Assembly (NCBI GenBank): GCA_947632405.1
Contig: CANRPE010000012.1
Location: 1-37,931, forward strand
Reading direction: 5' to 3'
Source: an uncultured Bacilli bacterium
GTDB lineage: Bacteria; Bacillota_I; Bacilli_A; RF39; UBA660
Length of the DNA stretch: 37,931 nt
Made by a program: the position numbers and the translations under genes. Within the stretch, counting starts at the first letter, position 1, and every line of letters starts with the position of its first letter. The notes beneath the pieces were generated by a model. It searched no databases. It was not told the origin of the DNA and saw only the letters and a list, made by a program, of their open reading frames with translations. Shown here in pieces: positions 15,432 to 25,072 of the stretch.

Positions 15432-16420
15432 CATTTACTTATAAAAATGTATATATTAAAGATACGGCAACAGTTTCTGGTCCATATGAAAAAGATGGCC
15501 CTTTAGGACAGTATTTTGATAAGAGTTATGATGATTTATATTTTGGAACTACTTCATGGGAATTAGCAGAACAAAAATTAGTAGAAGAAAGTATAAATAT
15601 ATTATTAAAAAAATTAAAATCAAAAAAAGAAAATATTGATTTAGTTATTGGAGGAGATTTGTCTAATCAAATTACTGCAACAACATTTGGTTCTAAAGAT
15701 ATAAATTCAGCATTTCTTGGAGTATATGATGCATGTGCTACTAGTGCAGAAGAATTAATAATAGCAAGTAACATGATAGATAATAAAAACATAAATAATG
15801 CACTATGTGTTACGTCATCACATAATATGGTTAGTGAAAAACAATTTAGAAATCCTACAGAATATGGAGCTCCTAAGCCACATGGAGCAACATTTACAGC
15901 AACAGGAGCAGCTTCAATACTTTTAACTAGCGAAAAAACAAATGTTAAAATTGAATCATCTACGATCGGAAAATTAATTGACTATAATCAATCTGATCCT
16001 AATAACATGGGAGCAGCAATGTCTGGAGCGGCAGCTTATACTATTAATAAACATTTAAAAGATTTAGGTAGAAAGCCAGAATATTATGATTTAATTTTAA
16101 CAGGAGATTTAGGAAAATATGGTAAAAATATTTTAATGGAATTTTTAAATGAAGAATACAAAATAGATATTTCAAAAAATTATAATGATTGTGGAGTAAT
16201 GTTATATGATTTAGAAAAACAAGAAGAATGTTTAGCAGGAGGTAGTGGTCCAGTCTGTAGTTGCTTAGTAAATTATTCATTAATTTATCAAAAGCTAAAG
16301 AAAAAAGAAATAAAAAGGGTATTACTTGTTCCAACAGGTGCAATGTATTCCCCAACAACATTATTTCAAGGACAAAATATTTTAAGCATTGCACATGCAA
16401 TTAGTTTGGAGGTGGTATAA
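15428..16420 (+). CDS. spoVAD: Stage V sporulation protein AD
   Basis: The DPA-binding, thiolase-fold component of the SpoVA complex, bound to the outer face of the inner spore membrane. Start chosen at ATG 15428, right after AGGAGGGG and overlapping the spoVAC stop; this gives 330 residues (Bacillus 338). It has the family's VGGDLSNQIT, the CATSAEEL thiolase-like Cys site, HNMVSEKQFRNPTEYG, GAAMSGAAA and DCGVMLYD, and ends PTGAMYSPTTLFQGQNILSIAHAISL. It is translationally coupled on both sides. Confidence 0.96.
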   Translation: MTFTYKNVYIKDTATVSGPYEKDGPLGQYFDKSYDDLYFGTTSWELAEQKLVEESINILLKKLKSKKENIDLVIGGDLSNQITATTFGSKDINSAFLGVYDACATSAEELIIASNMIDNKNINNALCVTSSHNMVSEKQFRNPTEYGAPKPHGATFTATGAASILLTSEKTNVKIESSTIGKLIDYNQSDPNNMGAAMSGAAAYTINKHLKDLGRKPEYYDLILTGDLGKYGKNILMEFLNEEYKIDISKNYNDCGVMLYDLEKQEECLAGGSGPVCSCLVNYSLIYQKLKKKEIKRVLLVPTGAMYSPTTLFQGQNILSIAHAISLEVV

Positions 16421-16770
16421 TGTTACTTTTGAATTCATTCTTATTTTGCGGTTTAATTTGCTTAATTTCTCAAATAATTCTAGATAATACTAAACTAACG
16501 CCAGGTCATATTACAAGTATATTAGTAGTTATTGGGGCTTTTTTAGATTCATTTAGTTTATATGATAAAATTATTGTAAAAGTAGGAGGCGGAGCTATGG
16601 TTCCAATTACTAGTTTTGGACACTCTTTAGTTCATGGAGCTTTAGCAGAAGCAAATCATTTAGGAATTATGGGAATTGTAGCAGGAATGTTTGATTTAAC
16701 TGCTGCAGGAATAACTTCAGCAATTATTTTTTCTTTCTTTTTTGCCCTTATATTTAAACCTAAAAATTAA
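16420..16770 (+). CDS. spoVAE: Stage V sporulation protein AE (SpoVAEb type)
   Basis: A four-helix membrane protein of the SpoVA DPA channel, paralogous to SpoVAC. The ATG shares its A with the spoVAD stop (TAATG). The family motif VGGGAMVPITSFGHSLVHGALAEA lies at about residues 50-73. Length 116 matches the family. It ends the spoVA operon at a bidirectional terminator. Confidence 0.95.
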   Translation: MLLLNSFLFCGLICLISQIILDNTKLTPGHITSILVVIGAFLDSFSLYDKIIVKVGGGAMVPITSFGHSLVHGALAEANHLGIMGIVAGMFDLTAAGITSAIIFSFFFALIFKPKN

Positions 16771-16773
16771 AAA

Positions 16774-16807
16774 AAATACCTTGTTGATTTTATTCAATAA
16801 GGTATTT
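16774..16807. terminator. Bidirectional terminator between spoVAE and the RNHCP gene
   Basis: AAATACCTTGTTG (16774-16786) pairs with CAATAAGGTATTT (16795-16807), with A runs on the left and T runs on the right, so it serves both convergent genes. Confidence 0.85.
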
Positions 16808-17108
16808 ATTTTCTAACAGAAAGAGTAATAATAAAATTAATATTATCATCTTTAGCAACTATATTTTTATGCTGTTTTTTACATTTAGTACATTCATATA
16901 TAATTTTATATGTATCTTTAAATTTTTCTATACCTATAGGTTTTAATAAACCTAAACATTTATTTTTTCGATCTCCTGGATTAATATCAACATGTTTAGA
17001 ATAAAGACAGTTAGGACAATGATCACGACAAGAATAGCCTAATCTATCGACATGAAATCCACAATTTTCACAAATAAAAGTTTCGTCTAATTCATGAAAA
17101 ACTTTCAT
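16806..17108 (-). CDS. RNHCP domain zinc-binding protein
   Basis: The 100-residue protein matches the RNHCP family pattern: FICENCGFHV at the N-terminus, then RDHCPNCLYSKHVDINPGDR with Asp in place of Asn in the name-giving motif, and a second CxxC (YECTKCKKQH). Four Cys pairs or Cys/His sets suggest two zinc knuckles. The family has no established function. The start at 17108 is preceded by TTGGTGATAAT, the same RBS style as other genes here. It is convergent with spoVAE and divergent from the WXG100 gene. Confidence 0.88.
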   Translation of the reverse strand: MKVFHELDETFICENCGFHVDRLGYSCRDHCPNCLYSKHVDINPGDRKNKCLGLLKPIGIEKFKDTYKIIYECTKCKKQHKNIVAKDDNINFIITLSVRK

Positions 17109-17282
17109 ATTATCACCAACAATATTATATCAAATCTAGCGTGAGTTGACATAGTTTTTTGTAAAGTTTTTCTAAATTTATTGCAACTCCTAAATTTTGA
17201 AGGTATGATGAAAATATAAGAATGTATAAAAATAGGAAGATGGGATATATTCTTAATTAATTATTTAAGGGAGGTGAGATGG

Positions 17283-17555
17283 ATGACAGCAGATACACAA
17301 GTAATGAGAAATGCAGCAGCAGATGTTGCAAACGAAGAAAAAAAATATTCAACATCTGTACAAGAAATTGATAATTTAATTACAAATACCTTAGCAAGTT
17401 GTTGGGGTGATGAAGCATATGACGAATTAAATAAAGAATATACTAGTAAAAGTCGCCCAGATCTAGAAGAATTAGGGCAATTATTAAGAGAATTTTCTAG
17501 TAGTTTAAATCAAGCAGCAGATGATTTAGATAGAGCAATTAATTCATTAAGATAA
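17283..17555 (+). CDS. WXG100-family (ESX/type VII) small helical protein, variant motif
   Basis: Start chosen at ATG 17283, after GGGAGGTGAG; a GTG at 17274 lies in that RBS. The 90-residue protein is two long helices around a turn at W41-G-D43. WXG100 substrates form helical hairpins exported by type VII (ESX) systems. The turn here is W-G-D-E-A, with Gly one place early, so it is a variant of the WxG motif. The C-terminus (LNQAADDLDRAINSLR) fits the family's helix but lacks an obvious YxxxD/E export signal. It pairs with the next gene after 17 bases and probably forms a heterodimer with it. Confidence 0.8.
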   Translation: MTADTQVMRNAAADVANEEKKYSTSVQEIDNLITNTLASCWGDEAYDELNKEYTSKSRPDLEELGQLLREFSSSLNQAADDLDRAINSLR

Positions 17556-17572
17556 AAAAAGGAGGAAAGATT

Positions 17573-17857
17573 ATGGCAGTAAGACATTTTGACTATGAAG
17601 CAGCAAAGTCAACTATGACAAGAGTTCAAGAAGAAGCAAATAAAGTAAAAACATATTTAACAAAATGTGATTCTATTATAGAAGAAAATGTAGGTGTAGA
17701 AAATAGATGGTCAGGACAAAGAGCTACTGATTTTAAGCAAAAATGGGAAAAAGCAGCAGCTGAATTTGAATCATTTGTCCAATTAATCAATCAATATGCA
17801 AATAAAATTGATGAAAGCTACAGAGTTCATCAACAATTTGATCAAACACAAAATTAA
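17573..17857 (+). CDS. WXG100-family (ESX/type VII) small helical protein
   Basis: The 94-residue protein has the classical turn W46-S-G48 in VENRWSGQRATDFKQKWEKA, between two helices. Near the C-terminus YANKIDESY could supply a YxxxD/E-type secretion signal. RBS AAAGGAGG. It probably dimerises with the preceding protein. The hairpin array at 17861-17936 follows its stop directly. Confidence 0.88.
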   Translation: MAVRHFDYEAAKSTMTRVQEEANKVKTYLTKCDSIIEENVGVENRWSGQRATDFKQKWEKAAAEFESFVQLINQYANKIDESYRVHQQFDQTQN

Positions 17858-17860
17858 TAA

Positions 17861-17936
17861 AAATATACTATATTTAATTAATAAGTATAGTATATTTCAA
17901 ATAGAAGAAAAACTTCTTTTATTTGAAATATACTAT
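17861..17936 (+). terminator. Two mutually exclusive hairpins after the WXG100 pair
   Basis: Segment 1 AAATATACTATA (17861-17872) is fully complementary to segment 2 (17886-17897). Segment 2 extended (17887-17902) is fully complementary over 16 bases to segment 3 (17921-17936), with an inner AGAAG/CTTCT stem. Only one can form at a time. There is no clean T tract, so this could be a processing site, a weak terminator or an attenuator that lowers expression of the downstream genes. Confidence 0.7.
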
Positions 17937-17982
17937 TTAAAAGGATTAGTTAACTGTATTATTTAAAGGAGAAAATGTAATT

Positions 17983-18657
17983 ATGGATGAAAAAATTAAT
18001 AAAAAATTATCATTTTTAGGAAATACTCAACTGGCATTATTAGCTAATAGTACTAAAGAACCTATGGAAAGATATAATACTATTTCTAATCTTTATTTAT
18101 CAAATGACTTTTTAGAAAATGCAGGAGTAGGGTCTTTATCTTTAGTATTATTAAAATTATCTTCATCTGCTGCAACGTCTACAACAGCAGGAGCTTCAGC
18201 TGGAATTGTAGCAGGTGTTGGAGAAGGAGCTGCTATCGCAGGTGGAGGAGCAGTATTACCAATTCTTTTACCTATAATTGCTGCAGCTATTGGTGGTTTT
18301 TATTTATCTAAATCTGTTGGTAATTTAGTATTTGATAATATTGTTTCTGTAGAAAAATTTAAAAAAGAAGCAGAAATATTAGGCAAGAATGTTACAACTT
18401 TAAAAGCTTATTGTTCATCAATGAGTCGTGAATTAGCTAATGCTATTAGTAATATTAATAGTGCAACAAATTCTATTAATAAGGCTATCAAGAAAATTCA
18501 AAATGTCGAATATTCAACTAAGAATTATTCTCCTAAAGAAAAGCATCTTAATAATTTAACTGCAAGAAAAAAAGAATTAGAAGCTATAGCTGCAAATATG
18601 GGAGCTGTAAATGAAATATTGGCAGTCTTAAATAAAAATCTTTCATTAATTAATTAA
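17983..18657 (+). CDS. Unknown protein of the WXG100 cluster with a Gly/Ala-rich hydrophobic segment
   Basis: The 224-residue protein has a polar N-terminus, then a long Ala/Gly-rich hydrophobic region (about residues 45-112, including two likely membrane passes, GAAIAGGGAVLPILLPIIAA). A helical, Asn/Lys-rich C-terminal half follows (SNINSATNSINKAIKK). No catalytic motif is seen. RBS AAGGAG. It lies 126 bases after the WXG100 pair and 13 bases before the next gene. The Gly-rich core with helical ends resembles proteins found with type VII loci, but I do not recognise a family. Confidence 0.7.
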   Translation: MDEKINKKLSFLGNTQLALLANSTKEPMERYNTISNLYLSNDFLENAGVGSLSLVLLKLSSSAATSTTAGASAGIVAGVGEGAAIAGGGAVLPILLPIIAAAIGGFYLSKSVGNLVFDNIVSVEKFKKEAEILGKNVTTLKAYCSSMSRELANAISNINSATNSINKAIKKIQNVEYSTKNYSPKEKHLNNLTARKKELEAIAANMGAVNEILAVLNKNLSLIN

Positions 18658-18670
18658 AAGAGGTGACAAA

Positions 18671-20083
18671 ATGGGACTAAAAGCAAAAGAAGGCGCTAAA
18701 GATTTAAAAGAAGCAACTAATTTAGTAGATGAAGCTTCTAAATTAGTCGAGAATGCTAAAGCAAATATTAATAAAATTAGTGTGGCACCAATGACAGGGG
18801 CTGGAATGAGTGCAGCAGGAATTATGAAAAATATTAAAGCAAATTTAGTTGAAATAATACAATTAGAAAATAATTCTTTGAATGAAATAGGCAATGATTT
18901 AGGAATGGCTTCAAAAGTATTAAAACAATGGAGTCAAGATGATAACGATGTTAGTAAGAAAAAAGTAAAAAATAGTAGTAAGAGTAAAAGTAGCAGTACA
19001 AGTAATTTTACGGGTTTTGCATCTACTAGTAGTTTATCAACAAAGCAAACGAAGAAAAAAAAGAAAACTAAAACAAAAACTAAAAGCCTTGTTAGTACAT
19101 TAGTTCCTCTTGTTGTTGATACAAATTCTACAGTTTCTCCAGCAGGACCATCATTAGTTGTAAATTCTGATTTGTTAAATCCTACAGTTAATGTTAGAAC
19201 AGAAACTTTATTAAAATTAGAACAAAATCTAAAAGATGGAGATATAGCAGCAGCAACTTCTTCTTATTCTTTTTTAAAATCTTTAGGAATGGAAAAAGAG
19301 GCTACTGACCTTTTAGCAAAATATGGCTATCAAGTAACAGAAGAAAATAATCAAGTAATAATTTCTAAGATAACTTCTACTGACAAAACTGATAATAGTG
19401 ATGATTCAAGTGATAATGAGGTAGTAGCAACACCAGTAGAAGATAATAAGCAAACAAACCAAGATGAACAAAGCAGTAATGAAAAAATAGAAGAAACTAA
19501 AGTTAATAATAATAATAATCAAAATTATACAAATCTAAATAATTCTAATTTAGATAATAATAATAATAATAACGATGAAACAGTTATAGATAATACAGTA
19601 AATGAAGTTTCAGATTCTAATTCAGAGTTAGCTGATACTCAAGAAACAACTGATTTAGATATTGAGCAACCTAGTAAAAATGAAACAAAATCTTCTTCTA
19701 ATTCTAATGTTATAAATATTACAGAAGATAGTACTAATGATAAAAAATCTAATGGTATGGGCGTTGCTATTCCTATAGGTCTTGGTGCTATAGCAACAGG
19801 AGCAGCAGCAGTAGCTGGTGTTAGATATGTTAAAAATAGACATAATAATAGTGAAGAATATGAAGAAGAATCTGATGATGAAAATAATGATTTGAATGAA
19901 GATTATGAATATGAAGATTCTGCTCAATACGATGAAAGTAATTATAATGATGATTATTTAGGCCCAGAGGGAAGTAACTATGAAGATATAGATTCAGATC
20001 AATTAGAAGAAACTTATATTGATTCTGATGATTTAGATAATGAAGAAGATTCTGTATTGAAAGAATTAGATTCTAATGAATAA
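18671..20083 (+). CDS. Large low-complexity membrane protein of the WXG100 cluster, acidic tail
   Basis: The 470-residue protein has three parts. The N-terminal helical domain (about 1-90) resembles a WXG-like hairpin without a Trp turn. A Ser/Lys then Asn/Asp-rich linker with a small folded island (RTETLLKLEQNLKDGDIAAATSSY..., about 175-230) follows. Near residue 365-385 is one transmembrane segment (GVAIPIGLGAIATGAAAVAG), followed by a strongly acidic Glu/Asp/Tyr tail to the end. RBS AGAGGTGAC. It is probably a structural or tethering component made with its neighbours. No family recognised. Confidence 0.7.
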   Translation: MGLKAKEGAKDLKEATNLVDEASKLVENAKANINKISVAPMTGAGMSAAGIMKNIKANLVEIIQLENNSLNEIGNDLGMASKVLKQWSQDDNDVSKKKVKNSSKSKSSSTSNFTGFASTSSLSTKQTKKKKKTKTKTKSLVSTLVPLVVDTNSTVSPAGPSLVVNSDLLNPTVNVRTETLLKLEQNLKDGDIAAATSSYSFLKSLGMEKEATDLLAKYGYQVTEENNQVIISKITSTDKTDNSDDSSDNEVVATPVEDNKQTNQDEQSSNEKIEETKVNNNNNQNYTNLNNSNLDNNNNNNDETVIDNTVNEVSDSNSELADTQETTDLDIEQPSKNETKSSSNSNVINITEDSTNDKKSNGMGVAIPIGLGAIATGAAAVAGVRYVKNRHNNSEEYEEESDDENNDLNEDYEYEDSAQYDESNYNDDYLGPEGSNYEDIDSDQLEETYIDSDDLDNEEDSVLKELDSNE

Positions 20084-20107
20084 AAGAATAGAAGGAGGAT
20101 ATAAAAG

Positions 20108-20491
20108 ATGGAAATGAGAGAAAAATTTTTACCAATTGGTTCTGTTGTATTACTAAGAGGAGGAACAAAAAAAGTTATGGTTACAGGTTTTTGTTCTATT
20201 GCAGATGATGATAACTCAAAAGTATATGACTATACAGGATGTATTTATCCGGAAGGATATTTAAATTCAAATCAAATTTGTTTATTTGATCATGAACAAA
20301 TAGAACAAATCTGTTATTTAGGATACGAGGATGAAGAAGAAAAAGAATTTAAAGTATCTTTATTGGATATTGTTAATAAATATAAAAGTGGATTAGTATC
20401 ATTAGACGATGAGAAAATTGAATCAGAAATTGATGATAATGATGAGTCAAATAATGAAGAAGAAAGTAACTTAGATTTAGAATACTTATGA
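20108..20491 (+). CDS. DUF4176 domain protein
   Basis: The 127-residue protein begins LPIGSVVLLRGGTKKVMVTGF, then YDYTGCIYPEGYLN and FDHEQIEQICYLGYEDEEE. This is the DUF4176 pattern I know from type VII secretion loci of Firmicutes. The C-terminus is an acidic disordered tail. RBS AGAAGGAGG. It supports reading the four upstream genes as a type VII-like cluster. Function not established. Its stop lies inside the terminator hairpin. Confidence 0.8.
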   Translation: MEMREKFLPIGSVVLLRGGTKKVMVTGFCSIADDDNSKVYDYTGCIYPEGYLNSNQICLFDHEQIEQICYLGYEDEEEKEFKVSLLDIVNKYKSGLVSLDDEKIESEIDDNDESNNEEESNLDLEYL

Positions 20492-20508
20492 TTCTAAATC
20501 TTTTTTTC
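20473..20508 (+). terminator. Terminator of the WXG100/DUF4176 cluster
   Basis: AGATTTAGAAT (20473-20483) pairs perfectly with ATTCTAAATCT (20491-20501), followed by seven T. The left arm is inside the DUF4176 coding end. Confidence 0.88.
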
Positions 20509-20558
20509 TTTTAGAGCTTATTAATTCGTGATATAATTATCAATAGAGGAGGTAACAT

Positions 20559-21287
20559 ATGAATTTAGATTTAAAAATTAATGAATTTGAAGGACCTCTT
20601 GACTTGTTACTTCATCTTATTAAAGAAAATAAAATGGATATTTTTAATATTCAAATAGAAGAAATTACAAATCAATATTTAGAATATATTCATAAACAAG
20701 AACAGATGAATCTAGAAATTGATAGTGAATATTTAGTATTAGCATCAGAATTAATAGAGATAAAATCAAAGCTTTTACTTCCAAAAGAAAAATTAGACAC
20801 AGAGGAAGAAGAAATAGATCCTCGAGAAGAATTAATAAATCGTTTACTTGAATATGAAACATATAAAGAAATAACAAAAACTTTAAAAGAAAAAGAACAA
20901 ATTAGAATGGAAATATATACAAAAGCTCCTAGCGATATTACTAATTATGTAGAAGATATGTCAAATGTTAATATGGATGTTAATTTAGATGATTTAATTG
21001 ATGCTTTTCAAAAATTTTTAGAAAGACAACAAAAATTAAAACCTCTAGCTACTAAAATAACTTCAAGTGAAATTACTGTTTCATCTAGAAAAAGTGATAT
21101 TAGAAGAATCTTAAATAAACAAAAAAAAATATCTTTCTTTAAATTATTTCCAATTTATTCAAAAGAATATGTAGTCGCAACTTTTTTGGCAATTCTTGAA
21201 ATGGCAAAAAATAAAGAATTAATAATTACTCAAAATGATACTTTTGATGATATTATTTGTGAAATGACAATTGGAAAAAATAATTAA
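20559..21287 (+). CDS. scpA: Segregation and condensation protein A
   Basis: The kleisin subunit of the bacterial SMC condensin, needed for chromosome compaction and segregation. The N-terminus FEGPLDLLLHLIKENKMDIFNIQIEEITNQYLEYI is the family signature, and the C-terminal winged helix is present (VVATFLAILEMAKNKELIITQNDTFDDI). Length 242 is normal. RBS GAGGAGG. scpB follows after 66 bases. Confidence 0.96.
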   Translation: MNLDLKINEFEGPLDLLLHLIKENKMDIFNIQIEEITNQYLEYIHKQEQMNLEIDSEYLVLASELIEIKSKLLLPKEKLDTEEEEIDPREELINRLLEYETYKEITKTLKEKEQIRMEIYTKAPSDITNYVEDMSNVNMDVNLDDLIDAFQKFLERQQKLKPLATKITSSEITVSSRKSDIRRILNKQKKISFFKLFPIYSKEYVVATFLAILEMAKNKELIITQNDTFDDIICEMTIGKNN

Positions 21288-21353
21288 AGTTTTTAAATTA
21301 ATTTTATACTTTTTAGTGAATTTAAAGATTAAAAGAAAGGATGTTAGATAGTT

Positions 21354-21950
21354 ATGAAAAATTTAGCAGTATTAGAAGGACTTTTATTTGTAATGGGTGA
21401 AGAAGGTTTAACTCTAGATCAAATCAAAGATGTTTTAGATATAACAGAAGAAGAATCAAAACTATTATTAAAAAGTTTAAGAGAACAATATGAAGATGAG
21501 GGTAGAGGTTTAAGAATAGATTTTTTAGGTAATCGTTTTAAATTAACAACAAAGTTTGAACATAAGGATTATTATCAAAAATTGATTGAAAATCCTAATA
21601 CAAATACACTTAGTCAAGCTGCTTTAGAAACTTTAGCTATAATTGCATATAATGAACCTATAACTAGAATAAAAGTAGATGAGTTAAGAGGAGTTTCTAG
21701 TGGTCAATTAATTAGAAAATTAGTTGCAAAGGGATTTATTAAGGAAGTAGGTCGAAGTGATATGCCTGGTAAACCTATTATTTATGAAACTACTAGTGAA
21801 TTTTTAGATTACTTTGGGCTTCCTAATATAGAAGCTTTACCAGATATGTCACAATTTATTCATGATAGAGAAGAAATTGAAACTGATGAAGAAAAGGATT
21901 TATATCAATCAAAATATAGAGAGTTAAAAGATGTATCAATTGATGCTTGA
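21354..21950 (+). CDS. scpB: Segregation and condensation protein B
   Basis: The SMC-ScpAB complex subunit that binds ScpA as a dimer of paired winged helices. Seen: LEGLLFVMGEEGLTLDQIKDVL, then NRFKLTTK, LSQAALETLAIIAYNEPITRIKVDELRGVSS and a C-terminal FLDYFGLPNIEALPD. Length 198 is normal. RBS AAAGGATG. tRNA-Leu follows. Confidence 0.97.
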   Translation: MKNLAVLEGLLFVMGEEGLTLDQIKDVLDITEEESKLLLKSLREQYEDEGRGLRIDFLGNRFKLTTKFEHKDYYQKLIENPNTNTLSQAALETLAIIAYNEPITRIKVDELRGVSSGQLIRKLVAKGFIKEVGRSDMPGKPIIYETTSEFLDYFGLPNIEALPDMSQFIHDREEIETDEEKDLYQSKYRELKDVSIDA

Positions 21951-21982
21951 TACTTTCTTTATTTATGTTATAATTTATATAT

Positions 21983-22069
21983 GCCTGTGTGGTGGAATTG
22001 GTAGACGCGTTGGACTCAAAATCCAATGGTAGCAATACCGTGTCGGTTCAAGTCCGACTACAGGCACCA
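21983..22069 (+). tRNA. tRNA-Leu (anticodon CAA)
   Basis: The acceptor GCCTGTG (21983-21989) pairs with TACAGGC (22059-22065), and CCA is encoded at 22067-22069. The anticodon stem TTGGA/TCCAA encloses CTCAAAA, giving anticodon CAA for codon UUG. A long variable arm is present, as in class II tRNAs. T loop GGTTCAAGTCC. Confidence 0.97.
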
Positions 22070-22119
22070 GTAAGCAATCTGTCCGAACTTTTAAAGTTTA
22101 GATTTAAATATATAAGTAT

Positions 22120-22150
22120 CAATTTCTAAAGAAGTTGGTACTTTTTTAGT
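22120..22150 (+). terminator. Terminator after tRNA-Leu
   Basis: A stem built from AAGTATCAA and TTGGTACTT, with an inner TCT/AGA, followed by six T. Confidence 0.7.
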
Positions 22151-22176
22151 GTTTAAGGAAGAAAGGACAGGTTTAA

Positions 22177-22452
22177 ATGGTAAATATTACAAAGGAAAAA
22201 TTAGAAATTGATAGTGAATTAAAGAAAAGAATAGAATTTATATGTAGTTTTTGTAATACTACTCCAACTATTATTAATGGTAATATTAGAAAAATTAATA
22301 AGACAAATTTAAACTACATTGAACCCCATAGAATAATTATTAAAGGTATTACATTTCTTGTATTTAATTATTCCAATGAAATATTTATAGAAAATTTATC
22401 TAAAAGCATTAAATTGTCAGATTTAGAGACCTATATAAAACAAATAAACTAA
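22177..22452 (+). CDS. Hypothetical 91-residue protein
   Basis: A small soluble protein beginning MVNITKEKLEIDSELKKRIE, with a CSFCNTT segment near residue 25 and alternating beta/alpha character after it. RBS GAAAGGACAGG, nine or so bases before ATG. It lies between tRNA-Leu and the promoter of the recombinase, so it may be chromosomal or the first gene of the mobile element. No family recognised. Confidence 0.55.
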   Translation: MVNITKEKLEIDSELKKRIEFICSFCNTTPTIINGNIRKINKTNLNYIEPHRIIIKGITFLVFNYSNEIFIENLSKSIKLSDLETYIKQIN

Positions 22453-22518
22453 ATATATATAAATGTACTAACTTCTTCTAAAATTGCCTTTAAATAGGTA
22501 AAAACTGGGAATTATGTC

Positions 22519-22546
22519 TTGACTTTACATTAAAAGAATCTATAAT
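22519..22546 (+). promoter_or_regulatory. Strong promoter of the recombinase leader
   Basis: TTGACT (22519-22524), 16-base spacer, TATAAT (22541-22546). Confidence 0.8.
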
Positions 22547-22569
22547 AGGAAAGCAATAAAGGAAGTTTT

Positions 22570-22587
22570 ATGTTTTTGTGGGGTTAA
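22570..22587 (+). CDS. Five-codon leader peptide (MFLWG)
   Basis: AAAGGAAG is followed after about five bases by ATG TTT TTG TGG GGT TAA. It begins about 17 bases after the expected transcription start and precedes the attenuator hairpin. Its placement is typical of leader peptides that sense ribosome stalling. Confidence 0.45.
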   Translation: MFLWG

Positions 22588-22621
22588 TATAAAACAAATA
22601 ATTTATCATACTGGAATTTTA

Positions 22622-24581
<1,960 letters not shown>

Positions 24582-24622
24582 TTGCTTGTCTTGATTCTTG
24601 ACTAACAAAAGTTAAAATTATA

Positions 24623-24808
24623 ATGGAAAAATATCAAAACAAAAATTTATTTTTTGCTTTTGATGTTATCTATAAAAAAAGATTTTTTGTTAACTTTTTT
24701 GAGGAAAAAGTTATAACAAACGACCACGTTTCTGTTTGCTTTAGCAAATTAAAGTGGGAAAAGTTTGTTAAACAAAATTATGAAAACTTTTACTTGCGAA
24801 GTTTGTAA
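24623..24808 (+). CDS. Doubtful 61-residue ORF
   Basis: An open frame beginning MEKYQNKNLFFAFD, rich in Phe and Lys, in the gap between recombinase and relaxase genes. No ribosome binding site precedes it and no family is recognised. It may be chance in AT-rich DNA. Confidence 0.2.
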   Translation: MEKYQNKNLFFAFDVIYKKRFFVNFFEEKVITNDHVSVCFSKLKWEKFVKQNYENFYLRSL

Positions 24809-24928
24809 AAGTTATGAATAATTTTCAAAGATAAAATAAAAAGCAGTGCTTATTATTTTATCAGAAGTCTTATGTAGTTTTATTTCATTACGAATTTTTG
24901 AAATATTACGAAATAAGACAGGTGGATT

Positions 24929-25070
24929 CTAAGGTTGCCTAAACCTTAGCCCCCATATTTTGATATAAACAACGTGAAATGTCAAAATATATAGGGGGTT
25001 AGAAATTTTGACAGAGCAAAATTAACCTACTATAAATAGTAGGACTCTTGTCTATAAGGGGGTTAAGAAT
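24929..25070 (+). other. Candidate oriT with three inverted repeats upstream of the MobV gene
   Basis: IR1: CTAAGGTT (24929-24936) with AACCTTAG (24942-24949). IR2: CCCCCATATTTTGATAT (24950-24966) with an imperfect partner at 24979-24998 ending GGGGG. IR3: CCTACTAT (25026-25033) with ATAGTAGG (25036-25043). In addition, TATAGGGGGTTAGAAATTT (from 24990) recurs imperfectly as TATAAGGGGGTTAAGAATTT (from 25053), the second copy containing the relaxase RBS. MobV relaxases act at hairpin-rich origins just upstream of their own gene, as in pMV158. No nick site can be fixed from sequence. Confidence 0.5.
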
Positions 25071-25072
25071 TT

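Noticed and set aside
18646-18894. Minus-strand ORF over the start of the 470-residue protein
   Set aside because: Hydrophobic shadow frame; the plus-strand gene has a good RBS and fits the operon.
21983-22150. Integration of the element into the tRNA-Leu gene
   Set aside because: I found no copy of the tRNA 3' end further right, and large serine recombinases rarely use tRNA genes. The attachment sites remain unknown.
24990-25070. Repeated GGGGGTTA boxes as a riboswitch before mobV
   Set aside because: The pairing pattern does not match a riboswitch class I know; the place before a relaxase favours oriT.
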